From assembly GCA_029931535.1 (NCBI GenBank), contig JAQPZY010001501.1, forward strand, positions 3,143,001 to 3,207,000: a stretch of DNA of 64,000 nt, in the 5' to 3' direction. Shown here piece after piece: positions 39,064-53,700 of the stretch. This DNA is from Margaritifera margaritifera (Eukaryota; Mollusca; Bivalvia; Unionida; Margaritiferidae). The translations under genes were made by a program, and so were the position numbers. The notes beneath the pieces were generated by a model, which saw only the letters and a list, made by a program, of their open reading frames with translations, had not been told where the DNA came from and ran no database searches. Numbering within the stretch: position 1 is the first letter of the stretch; each line of letters opens with the position of its first letter.

Positions 39064-39139
<76 letters not shown>

Positions 39140-42100
39140 CTATGTATATTTAATCTATGATGTGTGTTTAAATCTTGTCCATCAGGGTAAGTTGTACTTT
39201 AGATTCTGGTCACTTGTAAACAGAGGTTGTTTACCTATATTTGAGTTCAAGACGAGTCTTGTTGACAGTTGGACTGGGTCCCCCTTCCCCCCCCCCACAC
39301 ACACACATTGTATTGCTTCACATCCTGTTATGATATAGGTCAAGTGAAATGTGTATAAATAGGGATATGGTAGACACAAAATTCATTCTGGTTTTAGATC
39401 AGTCTTTTGGAATCCATTTGAGATAAGAATTTTTAGTTTTTGAAATCAGATATAATTCGAGAGGAATTATGTACTTAATATATTTATTGGAATTAATAAC
39501 GTGCTCATTCACTTTTGAATTAATACATTACTTTGGACTTTAGTGAACTCATTCAAAGACATTCTGCATTTTATCATTGTGTTATATCAGGACATTCAAG
39601 ACTAGTGGAACTCATTCGGAACATTCTATATTTTTGGACTTGTGATTAGGACATTAGGATTATCTGAAATTTGATTCACAATATTGTAAGTGTCTCTTGA
39701 ATTTCACTTTGTATTATAGGGAAATAAATTGCTTGTTGATATTACTTACTTTGTTTGTTTCGCTTTCTTTCTGTTACATATTTTTTAATACCTAGAGTCG
39801 TAACAATATAAATTGATAAAGTTGGTAAATGTAATAAACTAAATGGTTTTAATCTCATACATCTTTGTTAAAATCATACTGACATCACAATTGTAATGAG
39901 ACAATGCCGTGGTAACGAATAGCTATTGAATATGATACTTTTTTCTAATATAAGGTGGAAAAACATGAATATTTACCGGGTCTTTTCTCATCACAAAAAC
40001 TATACGATTTTTTTCCGTCTGCCTTTTTCCTAGGATCGGTCGCAGTGGCATACATTATTAATTCAGCACCTTCTATGGACGCTAAAAAGCAATTAGTTTC
40101 ATGTAAAATACTGGAACAGATCAAATGATAAGGTATTTATGAAGTAATCAATGCTTTACTTTATTCGACTGAATTAGAAGAAATCAAGTTAATAAGAGAG
40201 GAAGGAAGCACGGAAGAAATGAAGAAAATATTGAATTAATGAGAGAACAAGTTCGAATAGAAGAAATCTGGACGATCGCAAATCTGCAGATTCTTTGAAT
40301 CACAATACTATTACAAGATAAAGAACATGAAAGGGGATTAATGTTTGTGTAACTAGCATTTTTATGTCAACAGTTTGATTCTTTTGGCAATTATTCTAAA
40401 CAAGATGACGATTGTACCCAATATTCGGGAAATGAATAGTAGTTTGATGATAGAGAGTTCTGGAACACTTACCGCATTTGTTAGGAAATGAGTTACCAAC
40501 TCCCCTCCCCAAATATGAAAAAAGAAAACAACCTTTCCTACTAGTTCAATTACGAGGGTGAATTTTTACGCTGATAGATGTCACACTTTTCCATTTATTA
40601 CAGATCTTACATTTTGATATTATAGTGTACTTTTTGTCAGCTTTATATGAAATGACTTAGTGGGAAAAAGAAATTCACAACTCATACTAAAAATAGTGAA
40701 TAAATGTGGTCCAGTATTTTTGTCTTGTTTATATAGCACAGCCGTGCCTGATAAATTCCCATCACCAGTAATGGAAATAGTAGACATAGTTAAAAAGCGG
40801 ACCAGGAGTTGTTCTTTATGTTTACCTTAATTCAAAGCAGTAGTTGCAAAAATGGATCTAGTATTCTCTCCGTATTACAGTCACAAAATGTCTCCTGGCA
40901 TGAAAGTAAAAATCAGTAATAGTTTAATTTAGTATCCTAATATAAAAGCCTACAAAACATAAATCGAAGGTGGTTTTAGTCTTCAAACTTTTACTGCGGC
41001 CCACACCTTGATTCGTAAATTTCAAAATATTTACTTATATTCTGCAATGTATAATGTTCCACAGTCAGATGGAAATTAGAGTTGATTTTTGGTACTGCTA
41101 TATCCGTCCATGTTCATTTAGTTGTTTGCTTGATTCCGATTAGGCCTCTTTCGAGTGCACTTGATTAAATTTATTTTGATTACATTCACAATCAAGTGCA
41201 TATAGGCTTTCCATATGCAGTACAAAATCAAAGACAAAGAGATAAATGGAGTCAATGCGCCGAACGAAATCGTGCAATTGCATAACATACAGCAAAGTTT
41301 TGATATGAGTCTCCATCAACTTAAATGTAGTTGATTTAATTTTTGGCAAATTGCATGCACATTTCGCGATGATAATGTTATTTATAATCACCTGAATGAT
41401 AGTGAGGTATTTATTTTGTCATTTTTTATTTTTTATTTTGCTGATCAATAGTCCGAGACAAGCGGATACAAATTGTCGCTATAACTGTACAAACTGGAAT
41501 TTGCCATATTGGAAAATAGTGCTTGAATTTTTATTTCAACCAAGAAGAACAACAACAAAAAAAAAAGAAAAAAAAAAAAAAAAAAGAAAAGCGAGGTTTA
41601 CGGACTTTCATATTTTGTTTTCTTCTCAAGCACCTATGCATATGATGATTTAAAATCACAGATCCGTAAAAGCGAGCAAAACATCTCGAATTGCCATTTG
41701 TAAATACTAGACTGGGGATGCATGGATATTCTTGTACAAACAGACTGTAGTACGTAATCAAACAAAAAGCATTACAATCATAATCATACATGTGTATCGT
41801 ATATACTCGCCTTTAAGTCGGGTTCGTCTGCAAACAACATAGACCATTATATTCCATCATGTCGGGGTATATGTTGTTTGCTCTAATGATTACTCCTAAC
41901 AAACTGCATATAACTATTATGCAATGGCATATCTGGGTCTGTGTGGAGTTAATCCGGTATATACGCGAACATATATGGTAATTAATTATGGTAATATATT
42001 TCGTGTTACTAATTGCTAAAATCTCTGCAAGTAAGAAGATGAATCAGTATTGAATGGCGATGTATGTAATTATGTTGGTATTTATTGTCAGATGATAACT

Positions 42101-45100
42101 TCCATTAAATCCTTCCTGTACACAAATACCTATCAATATCAATGCATCCCCAGAGGAGTATTTGTACATACAATTTATTATCATATCTATTCTAACCCCC
42201 GGGTTTGGAAATGCAGAGGTCCTATTTGGGAAAAATGTATGATGTTGGAGATCTGATAATCTTAAAGATGCAAATTATAAGAATTAGGCCAATAGAACTA
42301 GTTCAACTTACCTATAGACGTTTTCTCAAATAGACGTTTCAACCCCATTTACTGAACATCCACCCCAACCCCCTTCCTCGTGTTTTGCGTTTTGTTCGTG
42401 AGAAGGGACACCCCTGTCTGTCTTGCATTTTATTTATAGCTGTTACCTTATGTTATATAATGGCCTAACTCTGGGGTAGCCTCTGAAATGGGTCTAGCAA
42501 TCTTTCAACTAAAGAGTTACCAATATTCCAAACCCCATGAGTTATTTTAACACCTCCAATAAAGCCAATACTTTGTCATTGCGTTAACTAGAATCCAGGA
42601 TAATATGCGTAGATACTAAACATCCTGTGAACTTTTCCCATAGTAGAATGCCTCAGTGATAGATAAAGAAGTCATCCGTTCAGACCATGTATGGATTGAT
42701 TAGACCAAGATTTAATCTACGTAATGACTGTGTTGTAAATAAGATTTGTTTTTACAAAGAATAATGTCTTTGGTAGTTAAACAACAACAAAAAAATGTTT
42801 TAACTTTGAAGTAATACTGAACTTTTGAAAAAAAACACAAAAATAAAGAGCACATCTGAATACGAACGTTTCTAAAATTCCATCAATGTCGGATGAGAAC
42901 TCTCAATCTGTTTAAGATTTAAAAATTGAAGGGGAGATAACCTCTGTTAAGATTATTACTATTTATTACTTTCGATGATGTCACAGAGGATATAACATTT
43001 TTAAAGGCTTAATCATTTCCTATAATACTAATCGAACAGTAATTTTGTTGCAATTTTGAAAGAGAAGGTTCTGGAAAATGATGCTACACATTTTGGGTTA
43101 CATGAGAACTTTTTTAGTATAATTGAAAATTTTAATTTAAATGATCTAATTTGAAATTTAAATTACGACCAATCTCATCATTATATTTGAGGGATCGTAT
43201 TCATATGACACTATAGACGTTTAAAATTATTGTTTTTATAAAGAGTATTTTAAAAACTGGAAGTTTTCTCGTTCAGCTCTCTAGAAACCTCAATTTATTT
43301 TAAAACTAAATTAAATTTTCTTTTTATTTCGGGAATATAAAAAAGTATTACTCCTTCTCAGTTGAAAATGTGTTTATCTGATGATGAATATTTGTGTATT
43401 TGATTGAAAATAAAAGAGAAATAGAGTGTAAAGCATTGTTAACGAATTTTTAAATTATTTGAAACTGATTTTGCTCATCTGTGATGTTATCAAATTCAGT
43501 CAAAGGTAACAAGTTAGTTATCACACCTAAAAATAAAAATATTGAAATGCCAAAAACTGTAAAGCTACTCGACGGAGCTTGATCAATTTACACTATTATT
43601 TATATTAAGATGTCCTCTTTAATTTTAGAACGTTTATTCACAAAATTCAGTGTCACTTCAAAATATCAATCGAATCCTTGATTAGCTGACTTTAGAAATC
43701 GCTTTCTTATCGTGATGAAATATTTATATTTAGCATACCTCTAAACTCCCTCACAGTCTTGTTGTCTTCGAAAAGAAGTAAAGAAAGGGCCATACATTAC
43801 TACTTTCTAATACATTTCTTAATTCTTATGAAGTTCTTTACGCTTATTGTTTAACATTTTTCATATCTCAAGCACGTTAAATTCCATGAAATTTCTATAG
43901 AGAATAATGCATGAAATATATTTAAGTTTCCATAATCTTTTCTACATTGGTATGGACAGTCTAAAGGAGGATATAAACAATGTATCATTGTCGTCCTTTT
44001 CTACTATAAGCTTCCATTCCCCATGCGGAGCTTCTCCCCAAAAATGAACGGTCATGGATGTCCACGTGCGGTTTGCGTCAGAGTACGTAGTCTGCAGGGA
44101 CAGAATTGGATACTTGTAATGGGGCGAAGAAGGTGATGACAAAAAAACAGACAAGTACGAATGACGTGGCACACGCAGTTGTAATTTGACTTCGACATGC
44201 TCAAGAAATTTCACCTCATATTTCGTGCAGAGACATCCGTCTGCCTCCAACATCCATTCGACTATTGATCCCTGTTCAAATGCTTCTGACCTGTAAATGA
44301 TGTATGTTAAGTAAGAACATGTATGCTATATTTTAAGTTTTATAAAATGAGTTAAAGAAAATTCAACCGTGGTAGCTAAATATAGGAGACTCTATTGAAA
44401 AGGCAGAAATACAGAAATATACATTTGGAGGAATGTTTGGCAGAAAATCTTTCTATGGATACTACGAAAGACAAACTGGGTAGAAGATAACTTGCATGAG
44501 TTAATGCAAAAGAGACCGAAAACAAATACATGAAATACATTCCAAAATCCATATTTATAAAACACCCCAAACCAATTGTACACTAATATAACAAAAATGT
44601 TTGGGGTTTGTTGTGTGTTTTTTTTTTTTTTTTTTTTTTTTTGTAGCTTATAACTACATATAACAACTGTCTTACCACCTAAGTCCTTTTAGATAGTCCA
44701 GTTCAGCTTTTTAGTATGTTTGTGTGTTTTCGAACCTCGGTATTGGTTTCACCCAGTGACGTAGATGTTTTGAGATGGAGACTAGCTTTTCCCATATTAA
44801 AACCATATCTCTGTTGGGATGATTGTGTTGTTTGTCGATTGGGTCTAGATATACGTTTAGAGATTAAACTCATTTTAGGTCTGGTATATATTGTCTCGTA
44901 GCTACAATGGAACAGCGAGAGCTCGCGTTGCACTCAGTTTTGGGAAATATCGGGTTAATTATCAGTGGACTTTGTACAGTGTCATGTGCCGCGCTGAACT
45001 TTTCACCGGTTTCTTCCATCGGGGCACGCGTGCGGGACAGAACAACATTCTGGAAAGCACCCTCACTTATCTGCATATTATCTTGTAAGTCTGGTGATAT

Positions 45101-45268
45101 GGGCCTCCGGCCGGTTTCTTTATTTTTCTTGACTCGGACGTAGATGTTGTAAAATAGTTTTCATCATTCTTCATTGGGAAAGCCAAAATGGCATGTCAAG
45201 TCAGTATTTTAATGTACTTATATTTTAATTTCACGTAATGCAGATGTAACTGCCGGGTCATTTAACAC

Positions 45269-45351
<83 letters not shown>

Positions 45352-46442
45352 AGTGGCGCACAGAAATACAGGCTGCAGGGCTCAGGAAACAATTTCACAA
45401 GCACTCGTCCCTGGGACGAATGAGTTGCAAGAGTTACTCGTCCCTGTCATCATTATACTCAAAACAGTACACTTCCCCACTACACTCCTTATGATTTTAC
45501 TAAATAACTACATGGTAGCGTGATTTTAAAATGGGTCAAAACCATGAAACTATTATATTCTAATACATTGCTCCTTAGATAAATATATAATAAAGACGAT
45601 GTTTGTAACTCGAGAAATTGCAGCTGCACCAACGACACTTGATTGCTTAGTGGTATTCGCGTTTACAGTGAAATCTTTCTGTAATCTAGGTGTCATAATT
45701 TTCCTTTTCAGCGAGCTATGGGAGAAGTTTAGAGAGAATATCAAAATTATATGATTTTTCTCTAGTCAGACATTGTTACGCTTGCCCAAGATCACCAGTA
45801 TTTTCAAGACTATGTAGCTTTATTAATACATTGTCACGCCAAAGTTAAGACGATAGCAGATATTTATATAAGTATTGAATTACTTTTCACAAAAAATGTC
45901 AGTTACTTGCTTTTGAAAGAAGAATTCCATCCGTCACAATTTTCACCAACTTTCGTACTGAATGACCCATTTTGGTCAAACCTCCATTCTAGAGAGCTAC
46001 AAATGGGAGCCATAAAAAGGAAGATTGCTGATTGTTCAAACGAATTGAAACATTTCTATGCCATAACCCCGACTAGATTTCGACCAATCGGCTGTTGTCT
46101 CGACATAATCTGCTCTATAAATAGATCACAACAGCATGCATTGTGTGAAAATTGGTCGGAATCGGCTGAGACACTAAAAATACTTATTTCGAATGGAAGT
46201 TGCCAACATTTTTTTGTAAAGAAAATACTTAACTTATATAAATATCATCTGGGATCTTCCCTTTGGCGGCATAACAATGTATCAATAAAGCTTCAGTGTT
46301 GAAAATATCGGTTACCTGGAGCAACTGTAACATTGCCTGACCAGATGAAAAAATTACATACATTTTGACATTCTCTGATTCATAAAGCTCGTTGAAAGGA
46401 AAATTTTCTCCTCATTAAAATGACGCTTAAAATTAACACTTT

Positions 46443-46525
<83 letters not shown>

Positions 46526-47060
46526 TGTTACACGCAAGGGGTGAGACTGGCTTGAAGTCTATGTTTCCTCTATTTCCAAAGACCTAAATACAATAGTCGT
46601 TGTCAACTGTAGGGTTCTTAAACACGCAAATACTACAAATAATTTTACTCTACCTAATGACCACACATCACGAAACTTTAATTTCACACTTGCATGGCTT
46701 TTTTTGTTTCACATTTGTATGACTTATCAGTATGCCTTTCCACGCCAAATCTTATTACTTCGGCACCTAATACAAAGAATTATTCCATCTCAAATTACTG
46801 AACAAGTATACCTAAGAATATCTAAAGACGTCTCCATGTTAAGACATTAGGGAGGGTCCATTTACGAAACTAATCCATGCTGCCATGAACTCTCGTGAAT
46901 ACTGTACATTATGACGTCTGCTCATAGAAACTGGCTAATTACTCGGTTTGACAAATATCTTCCCAACACTGACTCTCTACAATCAAACAAATAATCACTA
47001 AACTGTAGCAAAGCTATAAACAAAGACGTAAACACAAATATTACAAACCTAAGTTTTATG

Positions 47061-47148
<88 letters not shown>

Positions 47149-49317
47149 TGTATATGCATGTATATCGCGGCGTTATGCATTTTCGACAGTAATTGGCTTT
47201 CGGCAGTCACGATAGTTTCGGTATTTCCAAGCGATCTCACGTAGCGAGAAATATAAAATTCAGTGCCCCACCTACTCGTCTGCAAATTATGCCACCATAT
47301 AATATAATTTCGACTAGTAAGTAGTTTAAGGAATCTTCCTATATCCCTAAACTTACAACATTACAGGGCCTCAGGTGAACAAGTGATCTAAGGCGCTTGG
47401 CTTCACAGATCACTCACATCTCACATCCGTCTGCGTGGGTTCGAGTCTCGGCTCGGTCAAAGTGGGTATGTGAGAAATCTTGCTTGTAGCTTCCTGTATG
47501 TTGATGGGTCTTCCCGGGTTCTTCCTGCACCAAAAATATACTGTCCACCATGTAGAGCATATCATGTTCTAAAAATGGCGTTAAACCCACACAACCAAAC
47601 CATACTGCATTACATAATGAAACATTGTCAGTCTCGCAAGCGCTCTTGTTGTTATTTAGAACAAGTCTTGAGTCTACAATCTCTCGCTTGCCTGTCTGCT
47701 TCAGTTCTGGCAGACAGGAGATATCACGTGTTCAAGGTGATACTGTTTATACAGTTGAAAAAGTGTAGGATACAATGTGGCCGGCGAAAGCTGAAGACGT
47801 GTTTCACTCATATTACATGTTTACCGCTAGTATGAAATGTTCATTCTCTAGTCATATCCAGTACACATAGTATGGTAACTATTACTGAATATGAAATTAA
47901 AATGTGGCTTATTTAGGGAAAAACTTTGACCCGAGTTCTTACACCGGCGAAAACACATGACGCCGGCGTGTGTCTGTCTGTGTGTGTGTGTGATTGTATT
48001 AGAGACAAATACAGTGATACATTTACCCGCAAAATAAAAATTTCGATTATCCTCTAAAATGTGATACTTTTCCAAAGCTAAGTTTATGTTTGCAGTATAA
48101 TTCATACCGTCGAAAAAGTACTGGTCCACAAGTATGTTTGTCTGGAACTGCTGTCCATTTGAGTGCCTCTTCTACTATTGCACTCGTGTTCATGAGACCA
48201 AACCCAAAATAGGCACTCACTAAGAATAGTAGAATAAAGCGAAAATACACTGTAATTTTTTTTCAAGCTCAATTCTTTACATTGTAGGAGAATTTAATAT
48301 ATGAAGATACATGCAAGTATTTTCCAAAAGATGTGATTTATTATCAAATTCTTTAAAAGCCAAAAATACAGAATGGTTGGCATCCAAACGCCTTATTTGT
48401 ATAAATCAAGGGTTTTTGTCCTTTTCAAGAGTCTGTCACATTTAGATTGATATCCTAGCCGAGATTACTTTCCGCTTGCCTGTTTTTGAACTATTCTTAT
48501 TCTTCTTATTATTATTGGTACTAGTAGTAGTAGTGGTTGTAGTAAGAATATAATTATTATGTGGTAACAACGTTGTTGCTCATTTGTTTCTGAATCTGTG
48601 TGTGTGTCTGCGAGTGCTCGAGAGATATTTTTCTGATTAAAATTTAGACTTGCTTGCATTAGTTATTGATAAGGATAAAAGTTCTCCAACGCTTTTATAG
48701 CTCATTTTCATTTACGTAATATAAACAAATCCACTGGGTAATAAAACGTGTGAGATTGGGTTTGTTCATTCACTCGTCGGTAATCATGACAGATTCCATT
48801 GAGAAGGATCTTTACTTTTGACCTCAGTAAATATCAATCCTTTTTTTTTCTTTCTGTGTCTTGAACAGAATCTCTGTTTTGAATCAAAGAGTTTGTTAGA
48901 CAGTCAGTACTATTTTGCAAATATAAATTTCAATGCATCTTTGTAACAGCAAACATGTAGCAAATGGTAATGATGGGATTATCAAACTAGTTGTTGTCAT
49001 ATATCTTTATGTGAGTGTCATGCATGTCCTCATAAAATGTAGTTTACAGTTTTATTTGCATTTTTATTTATAAAGAATGTACCTGTCCGAATATACAGCA
49101 AAATCAGAAGGGTTTAATTGTCATCGTGTATACTTAATATATTTTCCTACATGTTCTTATGTTGACGTATGAGGTAAATTTCCCATATCATAAACGCAAT
49201 AAAATCTATTACCTTTCTTACCAGCTCCGTTGAGTATATAATCTTTCGATTGTATAAATTCGTGAGAAGATGTTTCTACTATTATATGTTGTACATCACG
49301 CCAGGAAAGACTTTCAC

Positions 49318-49356
<39 letters not shown>

Positions 49357-50079
49357 GATAATAATAATAATAAAGAAAATAATACTTATTATTAGTATTA
49401 TTATTTTGAAGAAGTTGAAGAAGACGAAGATGCAAATAATGAAAAAGAAGAAAATTTTAAATAATTATGGAGCTGTCATCTGATGAATGTAGTTGTCTAC
49501 AAAGAGTTGGTACAATTTCAATTATTATCATTTTTATTGTGAAAGAAAGAAAGAATAAATTAATATATTCCGATTCTCAATTACCCATACGCCTTTAAAA
49601 TTCGGAGGATGAGGAGATATGTTTTCATCTAAATTATAGACAGTACACTTATACACTTAATATATTTATGATCAATAATATAGGAAATGGCACAGATGTT
49701 ATCCGTAGTGGTGGCGCGCGGGGGTCGGGAGCAATTTCCCCCAGGCCCCGGGCAAGGGGGGCGCCGTCGGGAGCTTTTTTCAGCTGTAACCGGGGCTTAG
49801 AGATGGGGGTTGGGGGTTGGGTTGGAGGTTGGCAACTGACATAAAATCTGTTCTCTGTTGCAAAGTAGGGGCGCCACTAAAGAACATTGCCCTGGGGCGG
49901 TTTGGGAGCCACTAAAGAACACTGCCCCAGGGGGCCTCGAACCCACGCTCCACCACTGGTTATATGTGTCTCTGGGCTTAAAAAAAGGAATGTCATTGAA
50001 CTGTAACTTTCATTTCAAGTGAAAACTTAGATCACTGACAATCTGTTTCCAAATATTTATTACAAAATGGGCTGGTAAG

Positions 50080-50135
<56 letters not shown>

Positions 50136-50700
50136 CAATCTGATTGTTACTACAACTGTTACTCTAATGTTTAGGAATAAAGCTTGATACAAAGAACTAT
50201 GTAGTCATACGCACTTTGCGTCCAGCATTAATGCTATTATTCCACTTGCGAGAGCAACAGAAGCTGAGGTCATCGTGAATGAGTCAGTACAATCGTTGTT
50301 GTTTGAAGTGGTGTACTGAAAAAAAGAAGTAAAGGATATTTATTCGAGTTCAAATCCATCAATGGGCCAATATTTTCTTTTTTTTTTTTTTCATTTTATT
50401 TTATCTGCAGCTTTACCTTGAATTGGGAAGGAGCATTATGTTGCTACTGATATTTTACACAAAACACAGCAGAACAAAAACGGTAAACCGCTGACATTAT
50501 CGCGCGGGATACAGTAAGAAAGCTGCTACTTCAGCCAATATGTCTGAGCATAAAATAAAAAGAAAATTTGCTTGCTCCAAGTGAATAACGGATATACTTC
50601 ATCTCATGAAAATATTGTGTTTTTCACCCACTATATGAAATATATCCGTTATGCATTCTTCTTTTCAAGCAAATATTCTCTCTGTCTGTCTGTCTGTCTC

Positions 50701-50738
<38 letters not shown>

Positions 50739-53700
50739 ATAATAATAATATTTATCATCATCATTATTATTATTATTATTATATTATTATTATTATTGTT
50801 ATTGCTGATGCTGATGTTTTTTGTTTTTTTTTGTTTCTTTTGTCACTGCTGCTCTCTTTAACGTAATAGTGGAAGAGAAGAAGAAGAGGATTTAAGCAGG
50901 ATTTCCCATATCAAATTCTAGTGTCCGCCTTTGACACAGCAATTACTTTTTATTTGGTTTTCCATCCGAATTTGATGATCCGGTCAAAAAAGTATTAACA
51001 ATATTACTTTCAATATGGTAGTTAACTCAGCATCAGCATTCTCAAAGACATAAAGAAGTAAATATATTAAGTGAGATTAGGGAGACAGTCATATAAAAGA
51101 TGAATATATATTAACTTAATGCGACAAGTGTTTCAGTCTTTAAGACGATTTTAACGATTTAGTCAGCATCATGCCAATATACAACATTTCATCAGGCAAA
51201 ACATTCGGCACTTAGGATGACCTTTTTCGAAACAGTTATTTTCTCTATTGGTTATAATTACGTCTCAAAAACAACTAAAACATTCTACATTATTCCTTTT
51301 ATTTTGCATCAAGCAATTATAACTACAAATGGATAAATTCTATATCTTTAGTGACCACCAGAAAGTTACCTGACTCAAACATAATACTAAATACTACTGC
51401 TTTCTCTTAGCCATTATATGAACAGTGAAGTTACTTTATTTATTCTAAAAATATGTAATAAACATCTCCTGAGAATCTTTTCCAGTACATAATCTTAGAC
51501 AAAATAAATTTGTTTTATTTCATACTCTTCAATTTACTGTCTGTCACTGGTCTATCATTGTGGATATCCTTGATTTTCAGGTACGAATTTGTACAGTCTA
51601 TGTTCACTCATTTGTTTATTTTTTATAATATGTATTAGCCTAGGTACGTGGTAGCTTTACACATTCATAATTTTCAAACGATGATTGGATATAAATACAA
51701 TCGCCTTTTAGCTTAGCATTTTTTATATTGGGAAGAAAAGATAAACGTCTGCATTCCAACTCACAATAGTGAAGCCTCTCGAACATTGCACCAGAATAAG
51801 AACACATTATTTCTCTTGTGATTAAAAGTAAAATACAAGTCAGAGGCGGAAATAAATTTATCGGAATACTCTCAAAGTTTCAAAGTTACCATCTCAGTCG
51901 TATTGGTTTTGCTTCCCTCTCCAAGGGTTGCTGCAAGGACACTAGTGCAGACTGGTATGAAATTAGGCTTGCGTCCATTCATTCCAACGCTTGAAATGGT
52001 GATACTATGGATGTTGTTAGCCAGGCCGTTCGTATTACAGTCATGAAGTATCATTTTATCGTCGTCGCTTGTGTGATAGTTGCCAGCAGGAAACACAAAA
52101 ATGTTCCCTTTACCATTTCTTCCCTTGAAAGACAGTACAATAAATACAAGGGGAACAGTGTCGACAAAACAAACGATCCGATAATTTGGCAGAGGATTAA
52201 TTCGCTTTTTAAAGTGCCAATGAATATCTTATAGATGCAGACGGTGGCAAGATTTCATATTAATGTAATGATTCGTGCAAATGCTTAAATAATTAATTAA
52301 AATGCACACGTGAGCTTAGTTATATCCTTTGAAGTCGCACCCAAATGACATACAGGCATTATTGATTTAAAACATACACTGTAATAACTGAGTATAATTA
52401 GGTCCTCTATGCATAACTTCTAAAGATATATTCTTGTGTATTAATATGTTTATTTTTTTCAAAATGAAGGAAATCTTTATTTCCATCAAACGAAAGTTTG
52501 AGCATGAGTGATTAAACTGCAAGGAAAGTAAATTGCTGATATTGGAGAATACACAATTTAAGAATTTTAAAACAAAATGCTTTTAGCAGACGTGTTTGAA
52601 AAAATGTAGACTTTATGATAATTTAACAAGATAATTTGATAAGGACATGTTGATCATTTAGCGCTCTTAAAGGCTTTCTAATATTGTGCAAATAAAAGCG
52701 ACAATTATGTCTTACAAAATGAGTTAGGAAACGAGCTTGTTCGAATGAGCTTTCGTTTTCATTTCGAAACGAAGGAAAATATTAATATTTTATTCAATGT
52801 AAAACTGGTTTACAGTAAACCTCAGCAAAAGTCCCGTTTACTTAAATTTGTTTTTTCCTAATGCATAATTTCTTGAAAATCTAAACGAAATTGGTCACAT
52901 TTAAATGCGTTTGCCTGGAAATTTGAGAACTTATCTGCTAATGAAAAGTCACAGAGATATTGATAGATGAAGAAGAAGAAAACAAAACAGTGCAGATATA
53001 TATTAGTTGTGTTGTCGAGATCAAAGAGAAAAACAAAAAACAACAACCTAAGATTATGTTAGTGTTGATTTTGGTTTCTTTTAAATGGTAAATTAAATAT
53101 TCCAAAGTAACAGAGCTTGAAACGTTTGCGAAAATATTTCTAGAAGTTAATAGACATTAATATAGTGGTCCAAATTTGATTTATATTATAAATTAAGGAG
53201 GTTTAGCATGAAATAAGGAAGTAATACGTGCCTAATATGAACATTTCCGATTGATTGTTGATATTAGAAAAGCTACACCGTTCAGGGGAAATTACTACTA
53301 TGATTAATTACTACGTCTAAAATCATTGAGCGGATACTACACATTTCATAAGATACGATTTGATGACGTATCATGACATTTATGACCTGAAATTATGTAC
53401 CGGCAGTATCTGGGACGGCTTGACAGTTTTCTACATTCTTATGTTCTGAGTGATATATCATCAACTTATCGCTAATGCACATAATACAAAATATTTTCGA
53501 TGAATTTTCTCCAAGCTTCCATAGTGAAAAGTAAAAAGGAATCTTTCGAAATCATTCTAGCCAATGAAGAGTACAGAAAATACAGTATTAAAAGTCAAAT
53601 ACTGAAAATTATTTAAGGTTAAACTTTCTAATAATTCTCTTGTTTGTACTGTCTTCGAACAATTGTTGCCAAGAATATTCTGAGGGAATCCGTTTGTAAT

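Larger units (their letters stand above)
38164..39976 (-). other. convertase intron with (TA)n and LTR-like insertion
   Basis: No coding exon seen. Insertions are listed separately. Confidence 0.5.

Noticed and set aside
43735..43790. Candidate bridging exon between the P-domain and the exon at 39977
   Set aside because: Good splice-like borders, but the frame hits a stop in the required phase.
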